Below are positions 1-6,182 of a stretch of 10,180 nt of DNA, in pieces. Location: NCBI GenBank assembly GCA_009693435.1, contig SHXF01000137.1:1-10180 (forward strand), written 5' to 3'. This stretch comes from Betaproteobacteria bacterium. GTDB taxonomy: Bacteria > Pseudomonadota > Gammaproteobacteria > Burkholderiales > SG8-39. The notes under the pieces were generated by a model. The model did not search any database and had not been told where the DNA came from. It saw only the letters and a list, made by a program, of their open reading frames with translations. Numbering within the stretch: position 1 is the first letter of the stretch; each line of letters opens with the position of its first letter. Made by a program: the position numbers and the translations under genes.

Positions 1-498
1 TTACGATCCGTCATGGCTGGCCTTTCGGGGCGATGGTTTGGCTGTCTGCTAACAACCATCCTATCAATCCTTGGGTCGGCCACCCCTGCCTATTCAAACA
101 CTTACACCGCCGCTTCTATCGCTGCGAACCTAAAGTAAGTGCCATTCGGATCATGACCGGCTCCGCGCAACCGTGCAACGCGTGCCTGCATCCACAAAGA
201 GTTCAAGCCATGAGACTGCAACCGACACAGCGGAGTAATGGCTTCGTTATCCGCCTGCGGCCGTAATTCCGTGCCGCTGGCTTCAGCCAAGGTGACACGG
301 TGGGGGCGAAATTCACGGCGCATGGCGAAATCAGGCAGGCGCCGGCCCACTGGTTCGACAAGGGTGCCTTCCCGGGACGGCTGCGCCAGCCGCGTGCGAA
401 GATGCCTGAGACGACGAGCGGCGGCGTGATGCGTCGATAGAGTCGTTGCCGATGACTTTCACCAACCCTGGCGCGGGTCAGTCCATGGATGCTAATTT
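1..498. other. Stretch without a supported gene
   Basis: No recognisable gene is seen here. A short + strand frame open from the window edge ends at a TAA at 50-52 and could be the tail of an upstream gene, but about 16 codons are too few to tell. A minus-strand frame is open from about 455 down to a TAA at 102-104. It holds a GTG at 348-350 and an arginine-rich translation that matches no family I recognise. The + strand is open over part of the same stretch, as expected by chance in GC-rich DNA. It may hold a decayed gene. The last ~15 bases before 499 are noticeably AT-rich, but I see no clear -35/-10 pair for the transporter downstream. No ATPase gene for that transporter is visible here. 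Confidence 0.5.
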
Positions 499-537
499 AT
501 GAAGAAATATTTACCAGGGGCCCGTAAGAGAGGCCTT

Positions 538-542
538 GGAGG
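538..542 (+). promoter_or_regulatory. Ribosome binding site deciding the transporter start
   Basis: GGAGG lies 4 nt upstream of the ATG at 547. The alternative in-frame ATG at 499 is preceded by an AT-rich stretch with no purine-rich Shine-Dalgarno sequence. Starting at 499 would also place 16 extra polar, basic residues before the signal peptide. This favours 547, although the spacing is on the short side. Confidence 0.55.
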
Positions 543-546
543 CAAT

Positions 547-2202
547 ATGAGCGTTAAAAAAAGATATAACCATGCGACGACATGGATGCTCGTGGCTCTG
601 GCTGCGGCCGGGGTGGCATGGGCAACCATCGCGCAGGCCGACACCCTCAGGATCGGCTCCAAGCGCTTCACCGAGTCCTACATACTCGGCGAAGTGATGC
701 TGCGCACTGTCAACGAAAATGCGAACGAAAATGCGAACGAAAATGCGAACGAAAATGCGAACGAAAATGCGAACGAAAATGCGAACAAAAATGCGAACAA
801 AAATGCGAACGAAAATGCGAACCAAAACGCGGGCGGAAGATCAGGCGGAAAAACCGTCGCCGTTCACCGCCAGGGCCTGGGCAACACCGGCATCGTGTAT
901 GCGGCCTTGAAGGGCGGCTCCATCGACGTGTATGCCGAATATACCGGCACCATAGCGCGCGAAATCCTCAAGCTGGACCGCAATCCGGCTCTAGACGAAC
1001 TGAATCGCCTTCTCGCCCGCGATGGCCTTGCCGCCGCAGTGCCGCTCGGCTTCAACAACAGCTACGCGCTGGCGATGCGCGAGGAGGGCGCCGAACGGCG
1101 CGGTATACGCCGCCTGTCCGATCTTGTTGCCCACGGCGATCTGAAATTCGGCCTGTCGCAGGAATTCATCGGCCGTGCCGACGGCTGGCCGGGTCTCAGG
1201 TCGGCTTATGGTTTGGCGCATGCGCCTGCGGGCCTCGACCACGGTCTGGCCTACGAGGCGATGAGCGCCGGCCGCATCGACGTCATGGATATCTATTCGA
1301 CCGATGCCAAGATCGAGCGGTTCGGCTTGAGGGTGCTCGCCGATGACCGCTCGTACTTCCCGCGCTATGACGCGGTGCTGTTGCACCGGATCGACCTGCC
1401 CGCGCGGTTTCCGCAGGCGTGGCAGGCGTTGTCGAAGCTGGAGAAACGCATCGACGAACAGGCGATGATACGCATGAACGCGGCTGCCGAACTGCAGGGC
1501 CGCAGTTTCGCCGACGCGGCGCGGCTGTTCGATCCGTCGCAGGTTGCCAGCGGCGTAAAGCGCGACTTCTGGTCGGCATTGACCGGCGATGATTTCTGGC
1601 GCCTGACAGGAGAGCATCTGCTGCTGGTGTTCGTGTCGCTCGCGGCCGGCATCGCGGTGGGCGTGCCGCTGGGGGTGCTCGCGGCGCAGGTGCCGTCCAC
1701 CGCGCAGGTGGTGCTGGGCCTGTGCGGCGTGATACAGACGATCCCATCGCTCGCGCTGCTGGCATTCCTCATCGCGCTGGTGGGCGCGATCGGCACGGTC
1801 CCGGCGCTGATTGCGCTGTTTCTCTATGCGCTGCTGCCGATCGTGCGCAACACCCATACCGGGATCACAGCAGTAGGCAGCGGCATGCGACAGGCCGCGC
1901 TGGCCCTCGGCTTGACCGCGCGCCAGCGCATGCTGCTGATCGAGTTGCCGCTGGCCGCGCCGGCCATCCTCGCCGGCATCAAAACCTCGGCCGTCATCAA
2001 CGTCGGCACCGCCACCATCGCCGCCTTCATCGGCGCAGGCGGCTACGGCGAGCGCATCGCCACGGGGCTGGCGATCAACGACAACATCACATTGCTGGCC
2101 GGAGCTTTGCCCGCAGCGGCGCTGGCAATTCTCGTGCAACTGTCATTCGAACTTGCCGAACGCCGCTACGGCTGGATGGGGAAGGCGCGCCGCCGGTCGT
2201 AA
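547..2202 (+). CDS. Osmoprotectant (glycine betaine/choline-type) ABC transporter, fused substrate-binding and permease protein
   Basis: This protein should capture a quaternary-amine-type osmolyte outside the inner membrane and pass it through its own permease domain. It would need a separate ATPase, which is not in this window. I chose the ATG at 547 (551 aa) over the in-frame ATG at 499. GGAGG lies 4 nt before 547, and this start opens directly with a signal peptide: KKR, then a hydrophobic core, then AQA at about residues 29-31. The mature protein begins DTLRIGSKRFTES, typical of the OpuBC/YehZ receptor family, and continues with GLGNTGIVYAALK, DVYAEYTGT and FNNSYALAMR. Residues 57-96 are an inserted ENAN-type repeat. 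From about residue 360 the chain is a BPD-type permease with several membrane segments and an EAA-like loop (ALALGLTARQR...ELPLAAPAILAG). Receptor-then-permease order is the reverse of BusAB/OpuFB. The family is clear; the substrate is inferred. Confidence 0.88.
   Translation: MSVKKRYNHATTWMLVALAAAGVAWATIAQADTLRIGSKRFTESYILGEVMLRTVNENANENANENANENANENANENANKNANKNANENANQNAGGRSGGKTVAVHRQGLGNTGIVYAALKGGSIDVYAEYTGTIAREILKLDRNPALDELNRLLARDGLAAAVPLGFNNSYALAMREEGAERRGIRRLSDLVAHGDLKFGLSQEFIGRADGWPGLRSAYGLAHAPAGLDHGLAYEAMSAGRIDVMDIYSTDAKIERFGLRVLADDRSYFPRYDAVLLHRIDLPARFPQAWQALSKLEKRIDEQAMIRMNAAAELQGRSFADAARLFDPSQVASGVKRDFWSALTGDDFWRLTGEHLLLVFVSLAAGIAVGVPLGVLAAQVPSTAQVVLGLCGVIQTIPSLALLAFLIALVGAIGTVPALIALFLYALLPIVRNTHTGITAVGSGMRQAALALGLTARQRMLLIELPLAAPAILAGIKTSAVINVGTATIAAFIGAGGYGERIATGLAINDNITLLAGALPAAALAILVQLSFELAERRYGWMGKARRRS
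715..834 (+). repeat. 12-bp in-frame tandem repeat (GAAAATGCGAAC), ten units
   Basis: There are ten contiguous 12-bp units. Units 1-6 (715-786) and unit 9 (811-822) are identical GAAAATGCGAAC. Units 7 and 8 (787-810) begin AAAAAT. Unit 10 (823-834) has decayed to CAAAACGCGGGC. The translation is ENAN six times, KNAN twice, ENAN, then QNAG. Because 12 is a multiple of three, changes in unit number alter protein length by four residues without a frameshift. The array is much more AT-rich than its flanks. The near-perfect identity of the units suggests recent expansion by strand slippage, with older units towards the 3' edge. Confidence 0.97.
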
Positions 2203-2205
2203 AAC

Positions 2206-2300
2206 AGTCGGCGGCGGTGCTGGCGATCGTCGTGCAAGGGGCATTCGAACTGGCGGAACGCTGCTTTGGCTGGATGGGAAAGCAGGACCGCCGCGCCTGA
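2206..2300 (+). pseudogene. Second copy of the permease C-terminus (gene remnant)
   Basis: Directly after the transporter stop codon, another reading frame encodes SAAVLAIVVQGAFELAER, then CFGWMGKQDRRA and a TGA at 2298-2300. This aligns without gaps to the last 30 residues of the transporter upstream (PAAALAILVQLSFELAER and on), with 20 of 30 residues identical. It aligns slightly better, 22 of 30, to the third copy ending at 3467. It has no start codon or ribosome binding site of its own and is only the tail of a gene. I read it as the 3' end of a lost paralogue, left by deletion or unequal recombination. Confidence 0.75.
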
Positions 2301-2401
2301 TTTTGCCAGGGTAACTTCAACCTTCATCAACGCACCATGCCGCAGCAAGCGTGGTAGATTGTATTTGGTCATAGGTAGCGCCAACCGGATAAAGGGGAGT
2401 C

Positions 2402-2599
2402 ATGAAAACCGCCATTCAAGCCGAACTGCCGCCCGCATTGGTGGCACAGGCACGCGCATTCGTCGAAGAGGGGTGGGCAGACGATTTGAACGAAGTGATC
2501 GCCGACGCTCTACGCCGTTACCTTGAATCCCATTCGTCGCAACTCGCGGAAATTTTTATACGCGAAGACGTCGCGTGGGGATTGAGTGGAAACACTTGA
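2402..2599 (+). CDS. Small antitoxin, VapB/ribbon-helix-helix-like
   Basis: This 65-residue protein probably neutralises the PIN toxin encoded immediately downstream and represses their shared promoter, as VapB-type antitoxins do. The N-terminus (KTAIQAELP) could form the DNA-binding beta strand of a ribbon-helix-helix fold. It is followed by two predicted helices, roughly residues 10-22 and 26-44, the second containing LNEVIADALRRYLESH. The acidic and aromatic C-terminus (IFIREDVAWG) is a plausible toxin-binding tail. A purine-rich GGGGAG lies just before the ATG. It overlaps the toxin gene by 14 nt, so the two are translationally coupled. I assign the fold from sequence pattern and context, not from a close family match. 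Confidence 0.7.
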   Translation: MKTAIQAELPPALVAQARAFVEEGWADDLNEVIADALRRYLESHSSQLAEIFIREDVAWGLSGNT

Positions 2600-3104
2600 C
2601 GCTCCCCATCCATTGGTTGTCTGCGACGCTGGCCCTCTCATACATTTGGACGAGCTCGACTGCCTCGCGCTACTGAACGATTTCGGGGAAATTCGGGTTC
2701 CTGACGCGGTATGGACCGAGGTGTCGCGACATCGGCCGCGGGCGCTCGAAACGGCATCCGTGGATCTGATACGCGTTCGCGCAATACAGCACCCTTCCAC
2801 CGAACCGGAGATCCTCGGGAAAGTTCTCAACTTGCACCATGGCGAAATGCAAGCGCTCCTGATCGCGCAGGAGCTTGCCGGGTGCATATTCTTGTCCGAT
2901 GACACCGCCGCGCGGTTCGCGGCAAAACATCTTGGCATTGCCTCGCACGGCACCATTGGAATAACGATCCGAGCTATTCGACGAGGTCTGAAATCCAGGG
3001 AAGAAGTTTTGGCGATATTGCGCCGCATTCCTGTGGCTTCCTCTCTTCACATTCGAGCAAGTCTGCTCGATGAAATCATCCGCGAGGTCGAGGATTTTCG
3101 GTAG
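2586..3104 (+). CDS. PIN-domain toxin (DUF3368-like, VapC type)
   Basis: A putative ribonuclease toxin of 172 aa. PIN-domain toxins cut RNA using an acidic metal site. Here VVCDAGPLIHL carries the first aspartate (D14). An acidic position follows at about E45 (PDAVWTEV), then LHHGEMQALLIA with E87, and FLSDDTAAR with D105/D106, in the usual PIN order. The segment LGIASHGTIGITIRAIRRGL near residues 116-135 is typical of the DUF3368 branch. Translation starts at a GTG at 2586, because a TGA in frame immediately precedes it, and GGGG sits 5 nt upstream. The start lies inside the antitoxin gene. All key acidic residues are present, so the toxin looks intact. The specific RNA target cannot be read from the sequence. 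Confidence 0.82.
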   Translation: METLDAPHPLVVCDAGPLIHLDELDCLALLNDFGEIRVPDAVWTEVSRHRPRALETASVDLIRVRAIQHPSTEPEILGKVLNLHHGEMQALLIAQELAGCIFLSDDTAARFAAKHLGIASHGTIGITIRAIRRGLKSREEVLAILRRIPVASSLHIRASLLDEIIREVEDFR

Positions 3105-3115
3105 ACAGTCCGCTT

Positions 3116-3135
3116 TGCAACAAGCTTCTGTTGTA
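3116..3135 (+). other. Weak hairpin after the toxin gene
   Basis: TGCAACA (3116-3122) can pair with TGTTGTA (3129-3135), with one G-T wobble and a 6-nt loop. It lies 11 nt after the toxin stop codon. No T-tract follows, so it is at best a weak transcription terminator or RNA-stabilising hairpin, and may be chance. Confidence 0.25.
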
Positions 3136-3467
3136 TGCCGAACAGTGATTGGGTCACCGCGGCGCTTGAATCCGGGGGCTGCATCGCGGTATGCGCATCG
3201 ATGCCGGTCAAGTCCCTGAGCGAGGTGTTCGAGCTTGCGAGGAAGAACCCCGGACGGATGAATTTCGGTTCGGCGGGCCTGGAGGCTGGCGATGTGGGCG
3301 CAGGCGGCTACGGCGAGCGCATCGCCACTGGCCTCGCGATCAACGACACTGTCACGCTGATGGCGGGAGCGCTGCCGGCGGCGGTGCTCGCGATTCTCGT
3401 TCAGGCTGCGTTTGAACTTGCCGAACGCCGCTACGGCTGGATGGGGAAGGCGCGCCGGCGGTCATAG
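3135..3467 (+). pseudogene. Chimeric remnant: Bug/TctC receptor fragment joined to a third permease C-terminus
   Basis: The open frame of 110 codons joins pieces of two unrelated genes. Residues 1 to about 53 resemble an internal part of Bug/TctC-type periplasmic receptors, the binding proteins of tripartite tricarboxylate transporters. Examples are MPVKSLSEVFELARKNPGRMNFGSAG, compared with the family pattern P.KS..E...LAK.NPG..N..S.G. From about residue 55 to the end it is a copy of the upstream osmoprotectant permease. Positions 3297-3467 align without gaps to 2032-2202, with 28 differences in 171 nt (about 84% identity) and 50 of 56 residues identical. No signal peptide, complete domain or good ribosome binding site is present. 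I read it as a deletion or recombination scar that happens to stay in frame. A translated product is unlikely to be functional. Confidence 0.75.
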
Positions 3468-3550
3468 GGATGGCTGTCGCGCGAATCGCGGATCGCCCGT
3501 GTAGGATGCCCAGCTTGCGGATCGGCGGGCGCCAGGTGAACGGCTGAAAA

Positions 3551-3554
3551 GGAG
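3551..3554 (+). promoter_or_regulatory. Ribosome binding site of the bicupin gene
   Basis: GGAG inside AAAAGGAGAAGG, 7 nt before the ATG at 3562, is the best Shine-Dalgarno sequence in the window and fixes that start. I see no convincing promoter between the upstream remnant (ends 3467) and this site. Confidence 0.7.
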
Positions 3555-3561
3555 AAGGCAA

Positions 3562-4761
3562 ATGGGCAAGGAAGGCGAAGCACACAGCGTTTCGGCTGAA
3601 ACACAGGCGCGGCTGGATGCAGTCGCCGCGGGACTGAAGGCGCTCAACCTCACCGATTTCGGCGTGGTGCAGAACGAACTCGAGATAGCGTCGCCGCGCG
3701 AGCTCGCCGTTCCTCATGTCTGGAAATGGGACGCGGTCTCGCCCTGGCTCGACAAGGTGTATGCGGGCATGTCGCTGAACGAAGTGCATCGACGCACCCT
3801 GGCGCTGTCCAATCCGGGCCTGAAGCGGCCGCTGGCTGCGACCACTATGCTCTGCTCGATGTCGATTTACTACCCGGGCGATCTGGCGGGGGTGCATCGG
3901 CACATGGCGAGCGCCAGCCGCTTCCTGCTCGAAGGCTCGGGCGGTTACACCACCGTGGGCGGCGAAAAGTGTCCGCTGCAACGCGCCGACCTGGTGATCA
4001 CACCCAACGGCGAGTGGCACGACCATGGCAATGACGGCACCACGCCCATTATCTGGGTGAACGTGCTCGACATCGGCCTGGTGGAATGGTTGAACGCGGT
4101 CTTCACCGAGTGGGAGTACTACGAATCCAACGCAGCGACGGGCGGCGCGCCGCGCGCCACCAAGACGCAAACCTTCATCCGCCCTGTGGGCTGGTCCGAG
4201 ACGATGTTCGGTAACGGCGGCATCGTGCCGCGATTCGGCCCGGAGAACCGCGGCCGCGGCGTGCACTCGCCCAAGTATCTGTACCAGTGGTCTCGCACCC
4301 GTGAAACCTTGCAGGCGCTGCGCAACGAATCCGGCAGCCCGCACGACGGCATCATCGTCGAGTACACCAATCCCCTGACCGGCGGATCGGTGGTGCCCAC
4401 CATGTCATTCCAGGCGCAATTGCTCCGTCCCGGCGAGTCCACGCGCGCCCACAGGCACACTGCGAGCACTGTCTACACTGTCGTCGAAGGCGCCGGCTAC
4501 AGCGAAATCGAGGGCAAGCGGCACGACTGGACGCGCAATGACGTATTCGTGATTCCGGGATGGCTGTGGCACCGTCACGTGAATACGGCGCCTGCGGGCG
4601 ACGCCTGCCTCTACTCGGTATCGGACGCGCCCACACATCACAAGCTGCATCTGTACCGCGAGCAGGAGCGGCTCGATTCAGGCGAGATCCGCGAAGTCCA
4701 CCCGTGGCCCAACCAGCCGGCCGCAGGAACGCGCGTTCCGGCCGAACTGAAGATCGGCTGA
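3562..4761 (+). CDS. Bicupin ring-cleavage dioxygenase, gentisate/salicylate 1,2-dioxygenase-like
   Basis: A cytosolic Fe(II) dioxygenase of 399 aa, probably opening the ring of gentisate or a related hydroxybenzoate or hydroxynaphthoate. Two cupin domains are visible. In the first, GVHRHMASASRF gives H112 and H114, and EWHDHGN gives H153. The spacing of 41 residues between the first and last histidine is the one I recall for E. coli gentisate dioxygenase (H104/H106/H145). In the second, AHRHTASTVYTVVEG gives H297 and H299, and WLWHRHV gives H337 or H339. The length fits the family (about 340-400 aa), with a short N-terminal extension. Usual pathway partners (maleylpyruvate isomerase, fumarylpyruvate hydrolase) are absent here. 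The Bug-receptor fragment just upstream suggests a former aromatic-uptake gene. Exact substrate uncertain among gentisate, salicylate and 1-hydroxy-2-naphthoate. Confidence 0.8.
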   Translation: MGKEGEAHSVSAETQARLDAVAAGLKALNLTDFGVVQNELEIASPRELAVPHVWKWDAVSPWLDKVYAGMSLNEVHRRTLALSNPGLKRPLAATTMLCSMSIYYPGDLAGVHRHMASASRFLLEGSGGYTTVGGEKCPLQRADLVITPNGEWHDHGNDGTTPIIWVNVLDIGLVEWLNAVFTEWEYYESNAATGGAPRATKTQTFIRPVGWSETMFGNGGIVPRFGPENRGRGVHSPKYLYQWSRTRETLQALRNESGSPHDGIIVEYTNPLTGGSVVPTMSFQAQLLRPGESTRAHRHTASTVYTVVEGAGYSEIEGKRHDWTRNDVFVIPGWLWHRHVNTAPAGDACLYSVSDAPTHHKLHLYREQERLDSGEIREVHPWPNQPAAGTRVPAELKIG

Positions 4762-4777
4762 TCGCGCGGGCGCGATC
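4760..4777 (+). terminator. GC-rich hairpin overlapping the bicupin stop
   Basis: GATCGCG (4760-4766) pairs perfectly with CGCGATC (4771-4777) around a CGGG loop, starting within the TGA stop codon. It could slow or end transcription, but no T-run follows, so a classical intrinsic terminator is not shown. It may instead protect the 3' end of the transcript. Confidence 0.35.
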
Positions 4778-4787
4778 GCGAAGCACC

Positions 4788-4821
4788 ACCATCGTAGGGC
4801 GCGGATTCTTCGCGCCATGGT
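4788..4821 (+). repeat. REP-like element: GTAG plus hairpin
   Basis: The tetranucleotide GTAG (4794-4797) is followed at once by a perfect stem: GGCGCG (4798-4803), a 7-nt loop, then CGCGCC (4811-4816). An outer stem ACCAT/ATGGT (4788-4792 and 4817-4821) encloses the whole. A GTAG preceding a short palindrome is the known layout of REP sequences mobilised by RAYT transposases. The word GTAGGGCGC also recurs in the opposite orientation at 4909-4917 and 4883-4891, giving an inverted arrangement like a REPIN/BIME. Whether the element is repeated elsewhere in the genome cannot be seen from one window. Confidence 0.5.
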
Positions 4822-4848
4822 CGCTGGAAAACATCCGTATTCGGCGCG

Positions 4849-4926
4849 CTGCAGCTGCGCCCTGCAGCTGCGCGCTGTTGCTGCGCCCTACTGCTGCGCC
4901 CTGCTGCTGCGCCCTACGGCGGCGCT
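4849..4926 (+). repeat. 13-bp tandem repeat, six units
   Basis: Six contiguous imperfect 13-bp units begin at 4849, 4862, 4875, 4888, 4901 and 4914. The consensus is near CTGCTGCTGCGCC. The first two units contain GCAGCTGC, a perfect 8-bp palindrome, and the last has drifted to CTACGGCGGCGCT. Two units run into CTAC, so their reverse complements read GTAGGGCGC, the same word as the neighbouring REP-like element. The array lies between genes. Since 13 is not a multiple of three, it is unlikely to be coding. Confidence 0.85.
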
Positions 4927-4968
4927 CTGCGGTAATGATAGTGCCACCCCCAACGCACCATGCTGCGT

Positions 4969-4974
4969 TAAAAT
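4969..4974 (+). promoter_or_regulatory. Possible -10 box upstream of pntAa
   Basis: TAAAAT at 4969-4974, within GCGTTAAAATCCGCG, is a reasonable sigma-70 -10 hexamer in otherwise GC-rich intergenic DNA. No good -35 stands at 16-18 bp; the nearest match, GTGCCA at 4941-4946, is too far. Transcription from here would give a leader of about 65-70 nt before the ATG at 5048. It is the only promoter-like site I see for the five-gene operon. Confidence 0.35.
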
Positions 4975-5034
4975 CCGCGCTTTTGCCGGCCAACACCAAC
5001 CACTCCGGTATTTCTCGCACGACATTCAGGGCAA

Positions 5035-5040
5035 GGGAGA
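5035..5040 (+). promoter_or_regulatory. Ribosome binding site of pntAa
   Basis: GGGAGA lies 7 nt before the ATG at 5048, supporting that start, which also matches the usual N-terminus of the family (MRIGIPAE). Confidence 0.6.
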
Positions 5041-5047
5041 TTAATCG

Positions 5048-6169
5048 ATGAGGATCGGCATCCCCGCCGAAACCCGCAGTGGCGAAACGCGCGTTGCGGC
5101 GACGCCGGAAACGGTGAAGAAGCTCGTTGCCGGCAAGCACAGCGTGCTGGTCCAGGCGGGCGCGGGCAATGGCGCCAGCATTCCCGATGCGCAATTCCAG
5201 GCGGCGGGCGCAACCATTGCCGCGTCGGCCGCAGAGCTCTATCAGTCCGCGGATATGGTGCTCAAGGTGCGCGGACCGCAGCCGGACGAAACAAGCCAGC
5301 TCAAATCGGGACAGGTGCTGGTGGGTATCCTCAACCGCTTCGACAGCGACGGCCTGGCCGCGCTCGCCAAACAGGGTGTCACCGGGTTCGCGCTCGAAGC
5401 CGCACCGCGCATCACGCGCGCGCAGTCGATGGACGTGCTGTCCTCGCAGGCCAATATCGGCGGCTACAAGGCCGTCATCATGGCAGCGAATCACTACGGC
5501 AGGATGTTCCCGATGATGATGACCGCCGCCGGCACCATCAAGGCGGCGCGAGTGGTGGTGATGGGCGTGGGGGTGGCGGGCCTGCAGGCCATCGCCACGG
5601 CGAAGCGCCTGGGCGCGGTGGTGGAGGCCACCGATGTCCGCCCGGAAACGAAAGAGCAGGTCGAGTCGCTCGGCGCCAAGTTCATCGAAGTCCCGCTCAC
5701 CGACGCGGAGAAGGAAATCGCCAAGGGCGCGGGCGGCTATGCGCGCGAAATGGGCGACGATTACAAGCGCCGCCAGGCCGCGCTGGTCGCGGACAAGATC
5801 AAGATTGCCGACATCGTCATCACCACCGCGCTCATCCCCGGGCGCCCGGCCCCGGTGCTGGTGACCGAAGACATGGTGAAGACCATGAAACCCGGTTCGG
5901 TGATCGTCGACATGGCGGCGGAGCAGGGTGGCAACTGCCCGCTTACCGAGCGCGACAAGGTGGTGGTGAAGCACGGGGTCGTCTTCATCGGCCATACCAA
6001 TTTTCCGGCGATGGTCGCGGCGGATTCCTCCGCGCTGTATGCGCGCAACCTGCTCGACTTCCTCAAGCTCATCGTCGACAAGGAAGGCGGGCTGGCAATC
6101 AACCGCGAAGACGAAATCGTGGCCGCCTGCCTGATGACGCACGGCGGCGAAGTGATCAAGAAAGGCTGA
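5048..6169 (+). CDS. pntAa: Proton-translocating NAD(P) transhydrogenase, alpha-1 subunit (domain I)
   Basis: This soluble NAD(H)-binding subunit passes hydride between NADH and NADP+ bound on PntB, driven by proton entry across the inner membrane. It is 373 aa, the length expected for split alpha-1 subunits. The N-terminal alanine-dehydrogenase/PNT domain begins [32 protein letters not shown] carries R121, Q126 and D129, with the same spacing as the catalytic Arg-Gln-Asp loop I recall from the Rhodospirillum rubrum enzyme (R127/Q132/D135). The Rossmann motif is [15 protein letters not shown] (G173, G175, G178), with D196 in EATDVR positioned for NAD(H) ribose. There is no membrane segment, consistent with the separate pntAb gene 13 nt downstream. 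It heads the operon pntAa-pntAb-pntB-LUD-NhaD-like. Confidence 0.97.
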   Translation: MRIGIPAETRSGETRVAATPETVKKLVAGKHSVLVQAGAGNGASIPDAQFQAAGATIAASAAELYQSADMVLKVRGPQPDETSQLKSGQVLVGILNRFDSDGLAALAKQGVTGFALEAAPRITRAQSMDVLSSQANIGGYKAVIMAANHYGRMFPMMMTAAGTIKAARVVVMGVGVAGLQAIATAKRLGAVVEATDVRPETKEQVESLGAKFIEVPLTDAEKEIAKGAGGYAREMGDDYKRRQAALVADKIKIADIVITTALIPGRPAPVLVTEDMVKTMKPGSVIVDMAAEQGGNCPLTERDKVVVKHGVVFIGHTNFPAMVAADSSALYARNLLDFLKLIVDKEGGLAINREDEIVAACLMTHGGEVIKKG

Positions 6170-6182
6170 AGGGAAAATCGCA

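Noticed and set aside
102..350. Minus-strand frame of 82 codons in the leader region
   Set aside because: No family recognised, a GTG start without a ribosome binding site, and overlapping open frames on the other strand. Kept only as a remark in the unassigned stretch.
511..825. Minus-strand open frame with VRIF repeats, and + strand frames with CERK or MRTK repeats over the same DNA
   Set aside because: A 12-bp repeat without stop codons leaves several frames open at once. Only the frame encoding ENAN joins a recognisable protein on both sides.
715..834. CRISPR array
   Set aside because: The units are 12 bp and directly adjacent with no unique spacers, so this is a coding tandem repeat.
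991..2139. Minus-strand frame of 382 codons opposite the transporter
   Set aside because: It is antisense to clear receptor and permease sequence and shows low-complexity, Gln/His/Arg-rich translation only.
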